Counted from the first letter of the stretch, positions 1-5,873 are shown. The stretch: DNA of 6,037 nucleotides from RBG-16-66-20 sp049651845 (GCA_049651845.1 JBASCW010000109.1:1-6037); one strand, 5' to 3'. Notes: generated by a model not told the origin, from the letters alone. Translations and numbers: made by a program.

Positions 1-2
1 AG

Positions 3-1022
3 TCCGCGCAGCACCGCCCGCCGCGCGCGGCCGCAATCGCCCTCGCGCTGCTGCTGCCCGTGCTTGCGGGCCTGGGCTACTGGCAGGTCGGCAACCCAGT
101 GGCGCTGGAAGCCGCCGCGATCGGCGCCGCCGGCGGTCCCGCAGGCGCGCACGAAGTCTCGCCCGATCAGATGGCCGCTCTCGTCGAGAAGCTCGCCGCT
201 CGCATGGAGCGGACCCCTGACGACGCCGAAGGCTGGATGCTGCTCGGCCGCTCGCGCAGCTCCCTCGGCCAGTACGACAAGGCCGCCGTCGCCTACGCAA
301 GAGCCTCGCGGCTGCTGCCGAAGGATGCCGACGTGCTCGCGGACTACGCAGACGCGCTCGCGATGGCGCAGGGGCGCAGCCTGGAGGGCGAGCCCGGCAA
401 GCTCATCCAGCGCGCGCTCGCGCTCGACCCGAACCACGTCAAGTCGCTCGCGCTCGCCGGAACCCTGGAGTTGGATCGCAGGAATTACCGCGGCGCGATC
501 GACTACTGGGAGCGCATCCTCAAGGTGGTTCCCGCCGACTCGACGTTCGCCCGCTCGGTCAGCGGCAGCATCGAGGAGGCGCGCTCGCTCGCGGGCCAGG
601 CCCCGCAGGCGCAGGCGCCCGCCAAGACGGCGCCCAGGGCGGCGGAAAAGGCCGTGCCGCAGTCGGTCGCCAAGGCAGCGGGTGCGGTGAGCGGCACGGT
701 CAGCCTGGATCCCGTGGTTGCCGCCAGGGCCGCGCCCGGCGATACCGTCTTCATCCTCGCGCGCCCGGCGAGCGGCGCGCGCATGCCGCTCGCGGTCACG
801 CGCGTCACGGTCGCGCAGCTGCCCTACCGCTTCACGCTCGACGACAGCATGGCGATGGCCGCGGGCGCCACGATCTCCAGCCAGGCGCAGGTAGTCGTGG
901 TCGCGCGCGTCTCGAAGGCCGGCAGCCCCGCGCCGCAGAAGGGGGACATCGAGGGCACGAGCGCCCCGGTCGCGCCCGGGGCGGCGGGCCTCAACGTGGT
1001 GCTCTCGCGCCTCGTCGATTAG
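3..1022 (+). CDS. ccmI: Cytochrome c maturation protein CcmI (CycH), 5'-truncated
   Basis: CcmI binds the C-terminus of apocytochrome c and passes it to the CcmF/CcmH heme ligation complex at the outer face of the inner membrane. The frame is open to the left edge with no convincing start, so the N-terminus (first membrane helix and following loop, by family knowledge) lies outside. The visible 339 residues begin with a hydrophobic segment at about residues 8 to 29, fitting the family's second membrane helix. TPR-like helices follow: about 76 to 109 (contains WMLLGRSRSSLGQYDKA) and 146 to 179 (contains RNYRGAIDYWERIL), with a further pair between them. An Ala/Pro/Lys-rich linker covers about 197 to 227. 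The C-terminal periplasmic domain (228 to 339) carries the family pattern GTVSLDP, DTVFILARP, RMPLAV, LDDSMAM, VVVVARVSKAG and GDIEG. ccmI commonly ends ccm operons, so more ccm genes are expected upstream. Identity is firm; only the start is missing. Confidence 0.93.
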   Translation, partial: SAQHRPPRAAAIALALLLPVLAGLGYWQVGNPVALEAAAIGAAGGPAGAHEVSPDQMAALVEKLAARMERTPDDAEGWMLLGRSRSSLGQYDKAAVAYARASRLLPKDADVLADYADALAMAQGRSLEGEPGKLIQRALALDPNHVKSLALAGTLELDRRNYRGAIDYWERILKVVPADSTFARSVSGSIEEARSLAGQAPQAQAPAKTAPRAAEKAVPQSVAKAAGAVSGTVSLDPVVAARAAPGDTVFILARPASGARMPLAVTRVTVAQLPYRFTLDDSMAMAAGATISSQAQVVVVARVSKAGSPAPQKGDIEGTSAPVAPGAAGLNVVLSRLVD

Positions 1023-1027
1023 TTCCA

Positions 1028-1049
1028 GGAGGGAAGACAGGGCCCCTCC
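1028..1049 (+). terminator. GC-rich hairpin after ccmI, possible terminator
   Basis: GGAGGG (1028-1033) pairs perfectly with CCCTCC (1044-1049) around a 10-base loop, 6 bases after the ccmI stop. No T-run follows, so it is not a canonical intrinsic terminator. It could slow or partly end ccm transcription, or stabilise the ccmI 3' end. Its loop overlaps the proposed -35 element of mobA. The pairing is visible; the function is a guess. Confidence 0.25.
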
Positions 1050-1061
1050 CCCGTCTACAAT
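1034..1061 (+). promoter_or_regulatory. Probable sigma-70 promoter of mobA giving a leaderless mRNA
   Basis: AAGACA (1034-1039, 4 of 6 to TTGACA) and TACAAT (1056-1061, 5 of 6 to TATAAT) are separated by 16 bases. The usual start point 6 to 7 bases after the -10 falls at about 1068, the A of the mobA ATG. No Shine-Dalgarno sequence lies in the bases just before that ATG, which fits a leaderless transcript. This promoter would serve the mobA-moeA-dioxygenase-ctaA group independently of ccm. Confidence 0.45.
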
Positions 1062-1067
1062 CACGCC

Positions 1068-1631
1068 ATGAGCGGCGTGACCGGCATCGTGCTCGCGGGC
1101 GGACAGGGTCGCCGCATGGGCGGCGTGGACAAGGGCCTGCAGCCGTTGCACGGCGAGCCGATGATCGCCGCGGTGCTCGCGCGGCTCGCGCCGCAGGTCG
1201 CCGAGATCCTCATCAACGCCAACCAGAACCTGGAGGCGTACGCGCGCTTCGGCCACCGCGTGGTGCCGGACGCAATCGGCGGCTTCGCCGGCCCGCTCGC
1301 CGGCCTGCACGCGGGGCTCGGCGCAGCGAAGCACGGGCTCGTTCTGACGGTGCCTTGCGATTCGCCTTTTCTTCCGCTCGACCTTCTGGCTCGCCTGCAG
1401 AAGCGTCTGGACGACAACGACCTTGCCGTCGCGAAGACCGGCGACCAGCCCCACCCCGTATTCGCGCTGGTCAGAAAGTCGGTGAGAGCAAACCTGGAGA
1501 CATTCCTCGCCGGCGGCGGCCGGAAGATCGACGCCTGGTACGCGACGCTGAAGGTCGTAGAGGTGGCTTTCGACGACGAAGCGGAGGCGTTCCGCAACAT
1601 CAACACGCGAGAGGAACTGAACCAGGCATGA
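1068..1631 (+). CDS. mobA: Molybdenum cofactor guanylyltransferase MobA
   Basis: MobA transfers GMP from GTP to Mo-molybdopterin, making the molybdopterin guanine dinucleotide cofactor used by DMSO-reductase-family enzymes such as nitrate reductase and formate dehydrogenase. It acts in the cytoplasm. The 187-residue length is normal for the family. The GTP-binding signature LAGGQGRRMGG is at residues 9-19, followed by DKGL (21-24, with the conserved lysine). GPLAGL is at 75-80, PCDSP at 96-100 (Asp98 as the likely magnesium ligand), HPVFAL at 129-134 and the family ending FRNINTREEL at 175-184. The ATG at 1068 places the signature at the usual distance from the N-terminus; it lacks a Shine-Dalgarno and is probably read from a leaderless mRNA. 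The stop overlaps the moeA start (ATGA, 1628-1631), so the two are translationally coupled. Confidence 0.95.
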   Translation: MSGVTGIVLAGGQGRRMGGVDKGLQPLHGEPMIAAVLARLAPQVAEILINANQNLEAYARFGHRVVPDAIGGFAGPLAGLHAGLGAAKHGLVLTVPCDSPFLPLDLLARLQKRLDDNDLAVAKTGDQPHPVFALVRKSVRANLETFLAGGGRKIDAWYATLKVVEVAFDDEAEAFRNINTREELNQA

Positions 1632-2893
1632 CCGCGATCGCCCAGGCCGTGAGCTGCGTGGACGGCTACGACCCGGATGCGCTGCGCGTGGACAAGGCCG
1701 TCGCGGCGATCAGGGCCTGTCTGGTGCCGATATCGGAAATCGAGAAGGTTCCGACAAGGGACGCCCTGGGCCGGATATTGGCGCAGGCGATCGTGCCTTC
1801 GATCGACGTGCCCGGCCACGACAACTCGGCGATGGACGGCTTTGCGGTCCGGTTTTCCGATCTGAGAAACGAAACCGAACTCAAACAGATCGGCACGGCG
1901 CTCGCAGGGAAACCCTTCACGGGCAAGGTGAGCGCAGGAGAATGCGTCCGCATCATGACGGGCGCGGTGATGCCGAAAGGCGCCGACACCGTGGTGGTGC
2001 AGGAAGTCTGCCGCATCGAGGGCGACCGCGTCGCGGTCCCGGCCGGCCAGAAGGCGGGCCAGAACGTGCGCGCGGCGGGCGAGGACCTGAGGGCCGGGGT
2101 CGCGGTGCTGCACCCGGGGCGGCCGCTGGGTGCCGCCGACGTCGGCCTGATCGCCTCGATCGGCATCGGCGAGGTCCAGGTCAGGCGCCGGCTGCGGGTC
2201 GCCTTCTTCTCCACCGGCGACGAGCTCACCTCGATCGGCGCGCCGCTCAGGGCGGGCCAGGTCTACGACTCCAACCGCTACACGCTGCACGGCATGCTTG
2301 CGCGGCTCGGCGTCGAGATCGTCGACATGGGCGTGGTGCGCGACGACCCGGCGCTGCTCGAAGCGGCATTCCGCAAGGCCGCCGCGAGCGCCGACGCGGT
2401 GATCACCACGGGCGGCGTCTCGGTGGGCGAGGCCGACTTCGTAAAGCAGCTGATGGCCAAGCTGGGCGAGGTGCTGTTCTGGAAGATCGCCATGCGCCCG
2501 GGCCGGCCGATGGCCTTCGGCAGGATCGTGAGCGGGACGAATGCCGCCTACCTGTTCGGCCTGCCGGGCAACCCGGTCGCGGTGATGGTGACGTTCTACC
2601 AGTTCGTCCGCAATGCCCTGCTGTTCCTGTCCGGATCGACCCGCAGCGACGTTCCACTGCTCTCTGCCGTCAGCGCGCAGCCGATCCGCAAGGTGCCGGG
2701 GCGCACGGAATACCAGCGCGGCATCGTCTTCAGCGAGGGCGGCGTCTGCAAGGTGCGCACCACCGGCCAGCAAGGCTCGGGCGTGCTGCGCTCGATGTCC
2801 GAGGCCAACTGCTTCATCGTGCTCGAGCACGAGCGCGGCAGCGTGCAGGCGGGCGAGCCGGTGCAGGTGCAGCTTTTCGAAGGACTCGCGTGA
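1628..2893 (+). CDS. moeA: Molybdopterin molybdenumtransferase MoeA
   Basis: MoeA inserts molybdenum from molybdate into adenylylated molybdopterin, the step before MobA adds GMP. The product is 421 residues, close to the roughly 410 typical of bacterial MoeA. Domain landmarks appear in order: PGHDNSAMDGFAV (62-74), RIMTGAVMPKGADTVV (108-123), FFSTGDEL (193-200), YDSNRY (213-218), TTGGVSVGEADF (260-271), KIAMRPGRPMAFG (286-298), GLPGNPVAV (311-319) and SGVLRSMSEAN (384-394) in the C-terminal domain IV. The frame is open upstream of the ATG at 1628, but that ATG is chosen because it overlaps the mobA stop by four bases and has GAGGAA at 1611-1616 upstream. No key motif is missing. MobA and MoeA encoded side by side supply successive steps of one pathway. 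Confidence 0.95.
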   Translation: MTAIAQAVSCVDGYDPDALRVDKAVAAIRACLVPISEIEKVPTRDALGRILAQAIVPSIDVPGHDNSAMDGFAVRFSDLRNETELKQIGTALAGKPFTGKVSAGECVRIMTGAVMPKGADTVVVQEVCRIEGDRVAVPAGQKAGQNVRAAGEDLRAGVAVLHPGRPLGAADVGLIASIGIGEVQVRRRLRVAFFSTGDELTSIGAPLRAGQVYDSNRYTLHGMLARLGVEIVDMGVVRDDPALLEAAFRKAAASADAVITTGGVSVGEADFVKQLMAKLGEVLFWKIAMRPGRPMAFGRIVSGTNAAYLFGLPGNPVAVMVTFYQFVRNALLFLSGSTRSDVPLLSAVSAQPIRKVPGRTEYQRGIVFSEGGVCKVRTTGQQGSGVLRSMSEANCFIVLEHERGSVQAGEPVQVQLFEGLA

Positions 2894-2917
2894 AAGGCGG
2901 CACGCTCGTGAAGGCGG
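2889..2917 (+). repeat. Imperfect short direct repeat across the moeA stop
   Basis: CGTGAAAGGCGG (2889-2900) and CGTGAAGGCGG (2907-2917) differ by one inserted A and are separated by 6 bases. The first copy contains the moeA stop. The second supplies a purine-rich stretch upstream of the dioxygenase ATG at 2925 and could act as its weak ribosome binding site. It may be a local duplication or chance in GC-rich sequence. Confidence 0.45.
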
Positions 2918-2924
2918 GACTGGC

Positions 2925-3455
2925 ATGAGCGCGCCCTCCCCCATCCAGCCGGCGCTCGCGCCGCTCGCGCGCGCCGCCAGGTCCTTCGGCCGCACGCTGC
3001 TGAAGAGCGGCATCGCGGAACCGGGCCTGCTCGAAGCGCTGCGCGACGCCGTAGGCAGACAGCGCAGCTGGCTGCGCCCCGAGCACCGCGTAGGCGACCC
3101 GGCGCGCTACATGCGCCACCTGCTCTACGTGGATCCCGAGGACGAGTTCCTGATCACCGCGATCACCTGGCTGCCCGGCCAGCAGAGCCCGGTGCACGGC
3201 CACTACGTCTGGTGCGCCTACGGCGTCGCCGAGGGCGAGCTCACCGAGGAGCAGTTCCGCGCGCCGGGCGCGCTGCTCGAGACCGTCGGCGTGAAGACGC
3301 TGCGCGCGGGGGAACTCGCCGACCTGGACCTGGGCGGGCCGATGTATCACCGCGTCTCGAACCGCTCCGCGAAGCCGCTGGTCACGCTGCACCTGTACGG
3401 CGTCGCCTCGGGCAAGCTGACCACCGGCATCAACCGCATCTACGGCGAGCAATGA
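2925..3455 (+). CDS. Type I cysteine dioxygenase family protein (cupin thiol dioxygenase)
   Basis: Members are cytoplasmic non-heme iron enzymes that use O2 to turn a thiol, usually L-cysteine, into its sulfinic acid. The 176-residue product has a single cupin fold. HGH at 91-93 and His142 (in MYHRVSN) form the expected three-histidine iron site; GQQSPVHGHYVWC (85-97) matches the family motif. By memory alignment with rat CDO, YMR at 62-64 matches YTR, where Arg60 binds the cysteine carboxylate. Cys97 and Tyr158 (in TLHLYG) fall where Cys93 and Tyr157 form the Cys-Tyr cofactor. This favours true cysteine dioxygenase over a 3-mercaptopropionate enzyme, but substrate is not proven. The ATG at 2925 is 31 bases after moeA with only a weak purine-rich site before it; a larger open frame upstream merely shadows moeA. 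The stop overlaps the ctaA start, so expression is probably coupled to ctaA. Confidence 0.87.
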   Translation: MSAPSPIQPALAPLARAARSFGRTLLKSGIAEPGLLEALRDAVGRQRSWLRPEHRVGDPARYMRHLLYVDPEDEFLITAITWLPGQQSPVHGHYVWCAYGVAEGELTEEQFRAPGALLETVGVKTLRAGELADLDLGGPMYHRVSNRSAKPLVTLHLYGVASGKLTTGINRIYGEQ

Positions 3456-4429
3456 CGGACTCCGACCGCAGGTCGGTGGCGGCCTGGCTGTTCGTCTGCG
3501 CGGCGCTCACTTTCGCGATCGTGGTGGTGGGCGGCATCACGCGCCTGACCGAGTCGGGCCTGTCGATCGTCGAGTGGCAGCCGATCGTGGGCGCGCTGCC
3601 GCCGCTCTCGCAGGCCGACTGGGAGGCCCTGTTCGCCAAGTACCGCGAGACGCCGCAGTACCAGAAGGTGTTCTCGGAAATCGGCCTGGAAGGCTTCAAG
3701 CGCATCTTCTGGTGGGAATACGTTCACCGGCTGCTCGCGCGCACGATCGGATTGGTCTTTCTCATCCCGTTCCTGGTTTTCCATTTCAGGAACAAACTCA
3801 CGACATCCCTCACCTGGAAACTGGCCGGCTTGTTCGTGCTGGGCGGCCTGCAGGGCGCGCTGGGCTGGTACATGGTGAAGAGCGGCCTGGTGAGCGACCC
3901 GCGCGTGAGCCACTTCCGCCTCACCGCACATCTCGGCCTGGCATTCCTGATCTTTTCGATGGAATTCTGGCTTGCCCTTCAAGTGCTGAAGGGCGACACA
4001 AAGAAAAACCCGTTCGCGCTTGCGGTCGCCGGCATCGTTTTCCTCATGGCCCTCTCCGGAGGTCTCGTAGCGGGTCTGCGCGCGGGGCACGCCTACAACA
4101 CCTTCCCGCTCATGAACGGCAAGATCTTTCCCGAAGACCTCTGGCTGCTCGAGCCCTGGTGGGGCAACTTCCTGTGGAACGTGGCCACCGTGCAGTTCGT
4201 GCACCGGGCGATTTTCTGGGTGCTTCTGCTGCTGATCCCATTGTTGTTCTGGAAAGAAAGACAGGCAACCGCGGCGAAATTCCTTCTCGGCGTGTTCGCG
4301 CTGCAGGCCTCGCTCGGCATCGCCACGCTGCTGCTCGCGGTGCCGGTCCCGCTCGCCGCGGCGCACCAGGCGGGTGCGGTGCTGCTGCTCGCCTGCGCGC
4401 TCTGGACCGCGCAGGCTTCGAAGGCCTGA
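3452..4429 (+). CDS. ctaA: Heme A synthase, COX15/CtaA family
   Basis: CtaA oxidises the C8 methyl of heme O to a formyl group, giving heme A for aa3-type cytochrome c oxidases. It is an integral inner-membrane protein. The 325 residues hold about eight hydrophobic segments. Family motifs are GGITRLTESGLSIVEW (27-42), WWEYVHR (87-93), QGALGWYMVKSGL (134-146), HFRLTAH (154-160), AGLRAGHAYNTFPLMNG (207-223), VQFVHR (247-252) and AAHQ (303-306). His92, His160, His251 and His305 are the likely heme ligands, and Glu89 is the conserved acidic residue of the ExxH motif. No cysteine pair of the Bacillus type is seen in the first periplasmic loop, fitting the proteobacterial/mitochondrial class. The ATG at 3452 overlaps the dioxygenase stop (ATGA). 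ctaA usually sits near ctaB or cox genes, so this placement is unusual. The central part is lower in GC than its flanks. Confidence 0.95.
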   Translation: MTDSDRRSVAAWLFVCAALTFAIVVVGGITRLTESGLSIVEWQPIVGALPPLSQADWEALFAKYRETPQYQKVFSEIGLEGFKRIFWWEYVHRLLARTIGLVFLIPFLVFHFRNKLTTSLTWKLAGLFVLGGLQGALGWYMVKSGLVSDPRVSHFRLTAHLGLAFLIFSMEFWLALQVLKGDTKKNPFALAVAGIVFLMALSGGLVAGLRAGHAYNTFPLMNGKIFPEDLWLLEPWWGNFLWNVATVQFVHRAIFWVLLLLIPLLFWKERQATAAKFLLGVFALQASLGIATLLLAVPVPLAAAHQAGAVLLLACALWTAQASKA

Positions 4430-4455
4430 TCTAGCCCGTCGGCCGCGGCAGGTGG

Positions 4456-4485
4456 CTTCAATGCGGGTGCTTCGTTCCATTGAAG
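4456..4485. repeat. Perfect 8-base inverted repeat before the oxidoreductase gene
   Basis: CTTCAATG (4456-4463) and CATTGAAG (4478-4485) are perfect inverted copies separated by 14 bases. The repeat lies between ctaA and the oxidoreductase and ends just before the AGGA ribosome-binding element (4487-4490). As DNA it could be an operator for a dimeric regulator; as RNA it could form a hairpin next to the ribosome binding site. No T-run follows, so a terminator for ctaA is unlikely. The structure is visible; the function is inferred. Confidence 0.55.
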
Positions 4486-4498
4486 TAGGATGGCGCCC

Positions 4499-5488
4499 AT
4501 GCTGGCCGCACAAGTTCATGCATTCGGTCGACCGGAAGAGGCCATCGAGGTCGTGGAGCAGGCCGAACCGGGCGAGCCGGGCCCCGACGAAGTGATCGTC
4601 GAGACCGAGTTCGTGCCGATCAATCCCGCGGACATCCTCAACCTCGAAGGGAAGTACGGCGCGGTGCCGCCGCCGCTGCCGATGACGCCGGGCGCCGAAG
4701 GCGTGGGACGAGTCGCCAGGACCGGCGCGGCCGTGCGCCACGTGAAAGCGGGCGACCGGGTGCTGGTGCCCGGCCCGGGGTGCTGGCGCGAGCGCATCAA
4801 GGCGCCGGGCAAGGCCGTGTTCGCGCTGCCGGAGGGCGTGGACCCGAAGCAGCTCGCGATGCTGAGAGTGAATCCGCCGACCGCGTATCTGATGCTGCAT
4901 CGATTCGTCGCGCCGAGGGCCGGCCAGTGGGTCATCCAGAATGCGGCCAATTCGGGCGTTGGGCATTGCCTGATCCGGCTCGCTCGGCAGGCAGGCGTGA
5001 AAACCGTGAATGTCGTGCGCCGCGAGGAGCTGGTGAAGCCGCTGCGGGCGTTCGGCGGTGACGCCGTGCTGACGGAGGGACCCGACCTGGATGCGCGCGC
5101 GCGCGAGGCGATCGGTGATGCATCGCTGCCGCTCGCCATCGACGCTGTCGGCGGCTCCGGGACGCAGAGCCTCGCACGCTGCGTGAGCGACGGCGGAACC
5201 GTGGTCAATTACGGAATGCTGAGCGGCGCGCCGTGCATGATCGACGCGAGGGACACGGTGTTCCGCGACGTGCGGCTGCAGGGCTTCTGGCTGCGCAAGT
5301 GGTACGTGGACACCCCGCCCGCGCAGGTCGCGGCCCTGTACCGGGATCTCGCGGCCAAGGTGGCCGATGGCACCCTCACGGTGGCGGTGGAAGCGGTCTA
5401 TCCGATCGGCCGGATCAAGGAAGCGGTCGCGCATGCCGCGCGTGGCGGCCGATCCGGCAAGATCCTGGTGTCCTTTGTGAAGGGCTAG
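4499..5488 (+). CDS. MDR-superfamily NAD(P)H oxidoreductase, 2-enoyl reductase (MECR)-like
   Basis: The 329-residue product is a medium-chain dehydrogenase/reductase. Its N-terminal GroES-like domain has VPINPADILNLEGKYG, PLPMTPGAEGVGRV and GDRVLVPG. The Rossmann domain has NAANSGVGHCLIRLAR, then VKTVNVVRREE (about 167-177), a fingerprint typical of mitochondrial-type trans-2-enoyl reductases, where an arginine after the second strand favours NADPH. FWLRKW at about 263-268 also fits. The tyrosine in GKYG (about residue 53) matches the position of the catalytic tyrosine in Etr1/MECR. Zinc-binding residues of alcohol dehydrogenases are absent. The likely role is NADPH reduction of an activated double bond, but the substrate (enoyl-thioester, quinone or other) is unknown. 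Two starts are possible: ATG 4490 and ATG 4499, with an in-frame stop at 4481 excluding anything longer. I prefer 4499 because AGGA (4487-4490) is eight bases before it, whereas it overlaps the first ATG. Confidence 0.87.
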   Translation: MLAAQVHAFGRPEEAIEVVEQAEPGEPGPDEVIVETEFVPINPADILNLEGKYGAVPPPLPMTPGAEGVGRVARTGAAVRHVKAGDRVLVPGPGCWRERIKAPGKAVFALPEGVDPKQLAMLRVNPPTAYLMLHRFVAPRAGQWVIQNAANSGVGHCLIRLARQAGVKTVNVVRREELVKPLRAFGGDAVLTEGPDLDARAREAIGDASLPLAIDAVGGSGTQSLARCVSDGGTVVNYGMLSGAPCMIDARDTVFRDVRLQGFWLRKWYVDTPPAQVAALYRDLAAKVADGTLTVAVEAVYPIGRIKEAVAHAARGGRSGKILVSFVKG

Positions 5489-5504
5489 CCCGAGAGCTTA
5501 GAAT
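5475..5504 (+). promoter_or_regulatory. Candidate sigma-70 promoter of the small hypothetical gene
   Basis: TTGTGA (5475-5480, 4 of 6 to TTGACA) and TAGAAT (5499-5504, 5 of 6 to TATAAT) are 18 bases apart. Transcription would begin near 5511 and give a leader of about 45 bases before the ATG at 5556. The -35 lies inside the 3' end of the upstream oxidoreductase gene. Confidence 0.4.
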
Positions 5505-5511
5505 CGGCACG

Positions 5512-5523
5512 CGCGGCGCCGCG
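5512..5523. repeat. 12-base GC palindrome at the predicted transcript start
   Basis: CGCGGCGCCGCG is a perfect palindrome placed just after the -10 of the candidate promoter. It could be an operator or form a small structure in the leader. In such GC-rich DNA a palindrome of only G and C can arise by chance. Confidence 0.3.
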
Positions 5524-5555
5524 GGCGCGGATTGCGCTCAGCCCTGGGGAATCGA

Positions 5556-5873
5556 ATGGAATACAGCATCTTGGTGAAGCTTGGCAAAGGCAAGGATCGC
5601 GAGCTCAAGCTGCACGACGGCGACCTCGCCGGGGCCACGCCTCAGTCGGCGCGCCGCTGGTTCGAGCAGCAGTTCGCCGATATGGGCTGCACGCCGACCA
5701 ACCCGACCGGCAAGACGCTCCTCGTGGACCTGGTCGTCGGCGTGGCGAAAGCCATCGGCGACAAGCCGTTCGCGCAAGGCGATGCCCTGGCCCGGGAATT
5801 CGCCAGGAACGCGATCGTGGTGCTGCAAAGGCGCGCGATCTCGATCGACGTCGAGGCCCTGTCCGTCAGCTAA
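5556..5873 (+). CDS. Small conserved-looking hypothetical protein, 105 residues
   Basis: I do not recognise this protein. It is soluble, with no signal peptide or membrane segment. The pattern suggests a mixed alpha/beta fold: a strand at residues 1-9 (MEYSILVKL), a charged turn (10-24), a helix at about 29-43 (QSARRWFEQQFADMG), a hydrophobic segment at 54-68 (TLLVDLVVGVAKAIG), a helix at 76-93 ending in basic residues, and a final strand (95-104). One cysteine is present, at position 45. The ATG at 5556 is chosen because GGGGA (5546-5550) lies five bases upstream; a TTG at 5532 would add eight unlikely residues. Codon use matches the neighbours, which supports a real gene over the antisense frame across the same stretch. 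It has its own candidate promoter and is probably a separate unit from the oxidoreductase, 67 bases before it. Confidence 0.75.
   Translation: MEYSILVKLGKGKDRELKLHDGDLAGATPQSARRWFEQQFADMGCTPTNPTGKTLLVDLVVGVAKAIGDKPFAQGDALAREFARNAIVVLQRRAISIDVEALSVS

Noticed and set aside
1355..1627. Upstream extension of the moeA frame into mobA
   Set aside because: The added 91 residues are Arg-rich shadow of mobA, and the ATG at 1628 has coupling and family-length support.
2613..2924. Upstream extension of the dioxygenase frame into moeA
   Set aside because: The added residues are Ser/Arg/Cys-rich shadow of moeA, while the protein from 2925 has normal family length.
1942..2928. Plus-strand alternative frame inside moeA (328 codons)
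   Set aside because: It is an Arg/Gly/Ala-rich shadow with no recognisable motif, fully within moeA apart from the last bases.
1061..3013. Very long minus-strand open frame (650 codons) opposite mobA and moeA
   Set aside because: It is a shadow of high-GC codon bias: rich in Arg, His, Ala and Asp with no family motif, and it covers genes with clear motifs on the plus strand.
4442..4449. GCCGCGGC palindrome after ctaA considered as a terminator stem
   Set aside because: It is a self-palindrome with no loop and no T-run, common by chance in this composition.
3440..5434. Very long minus-strand open frame (664 codons) opposite ctaA and the oxidoreductase
   Set aside because: It has the same shadow composition and spans two well-supported plus-strand genes and the gap between them.
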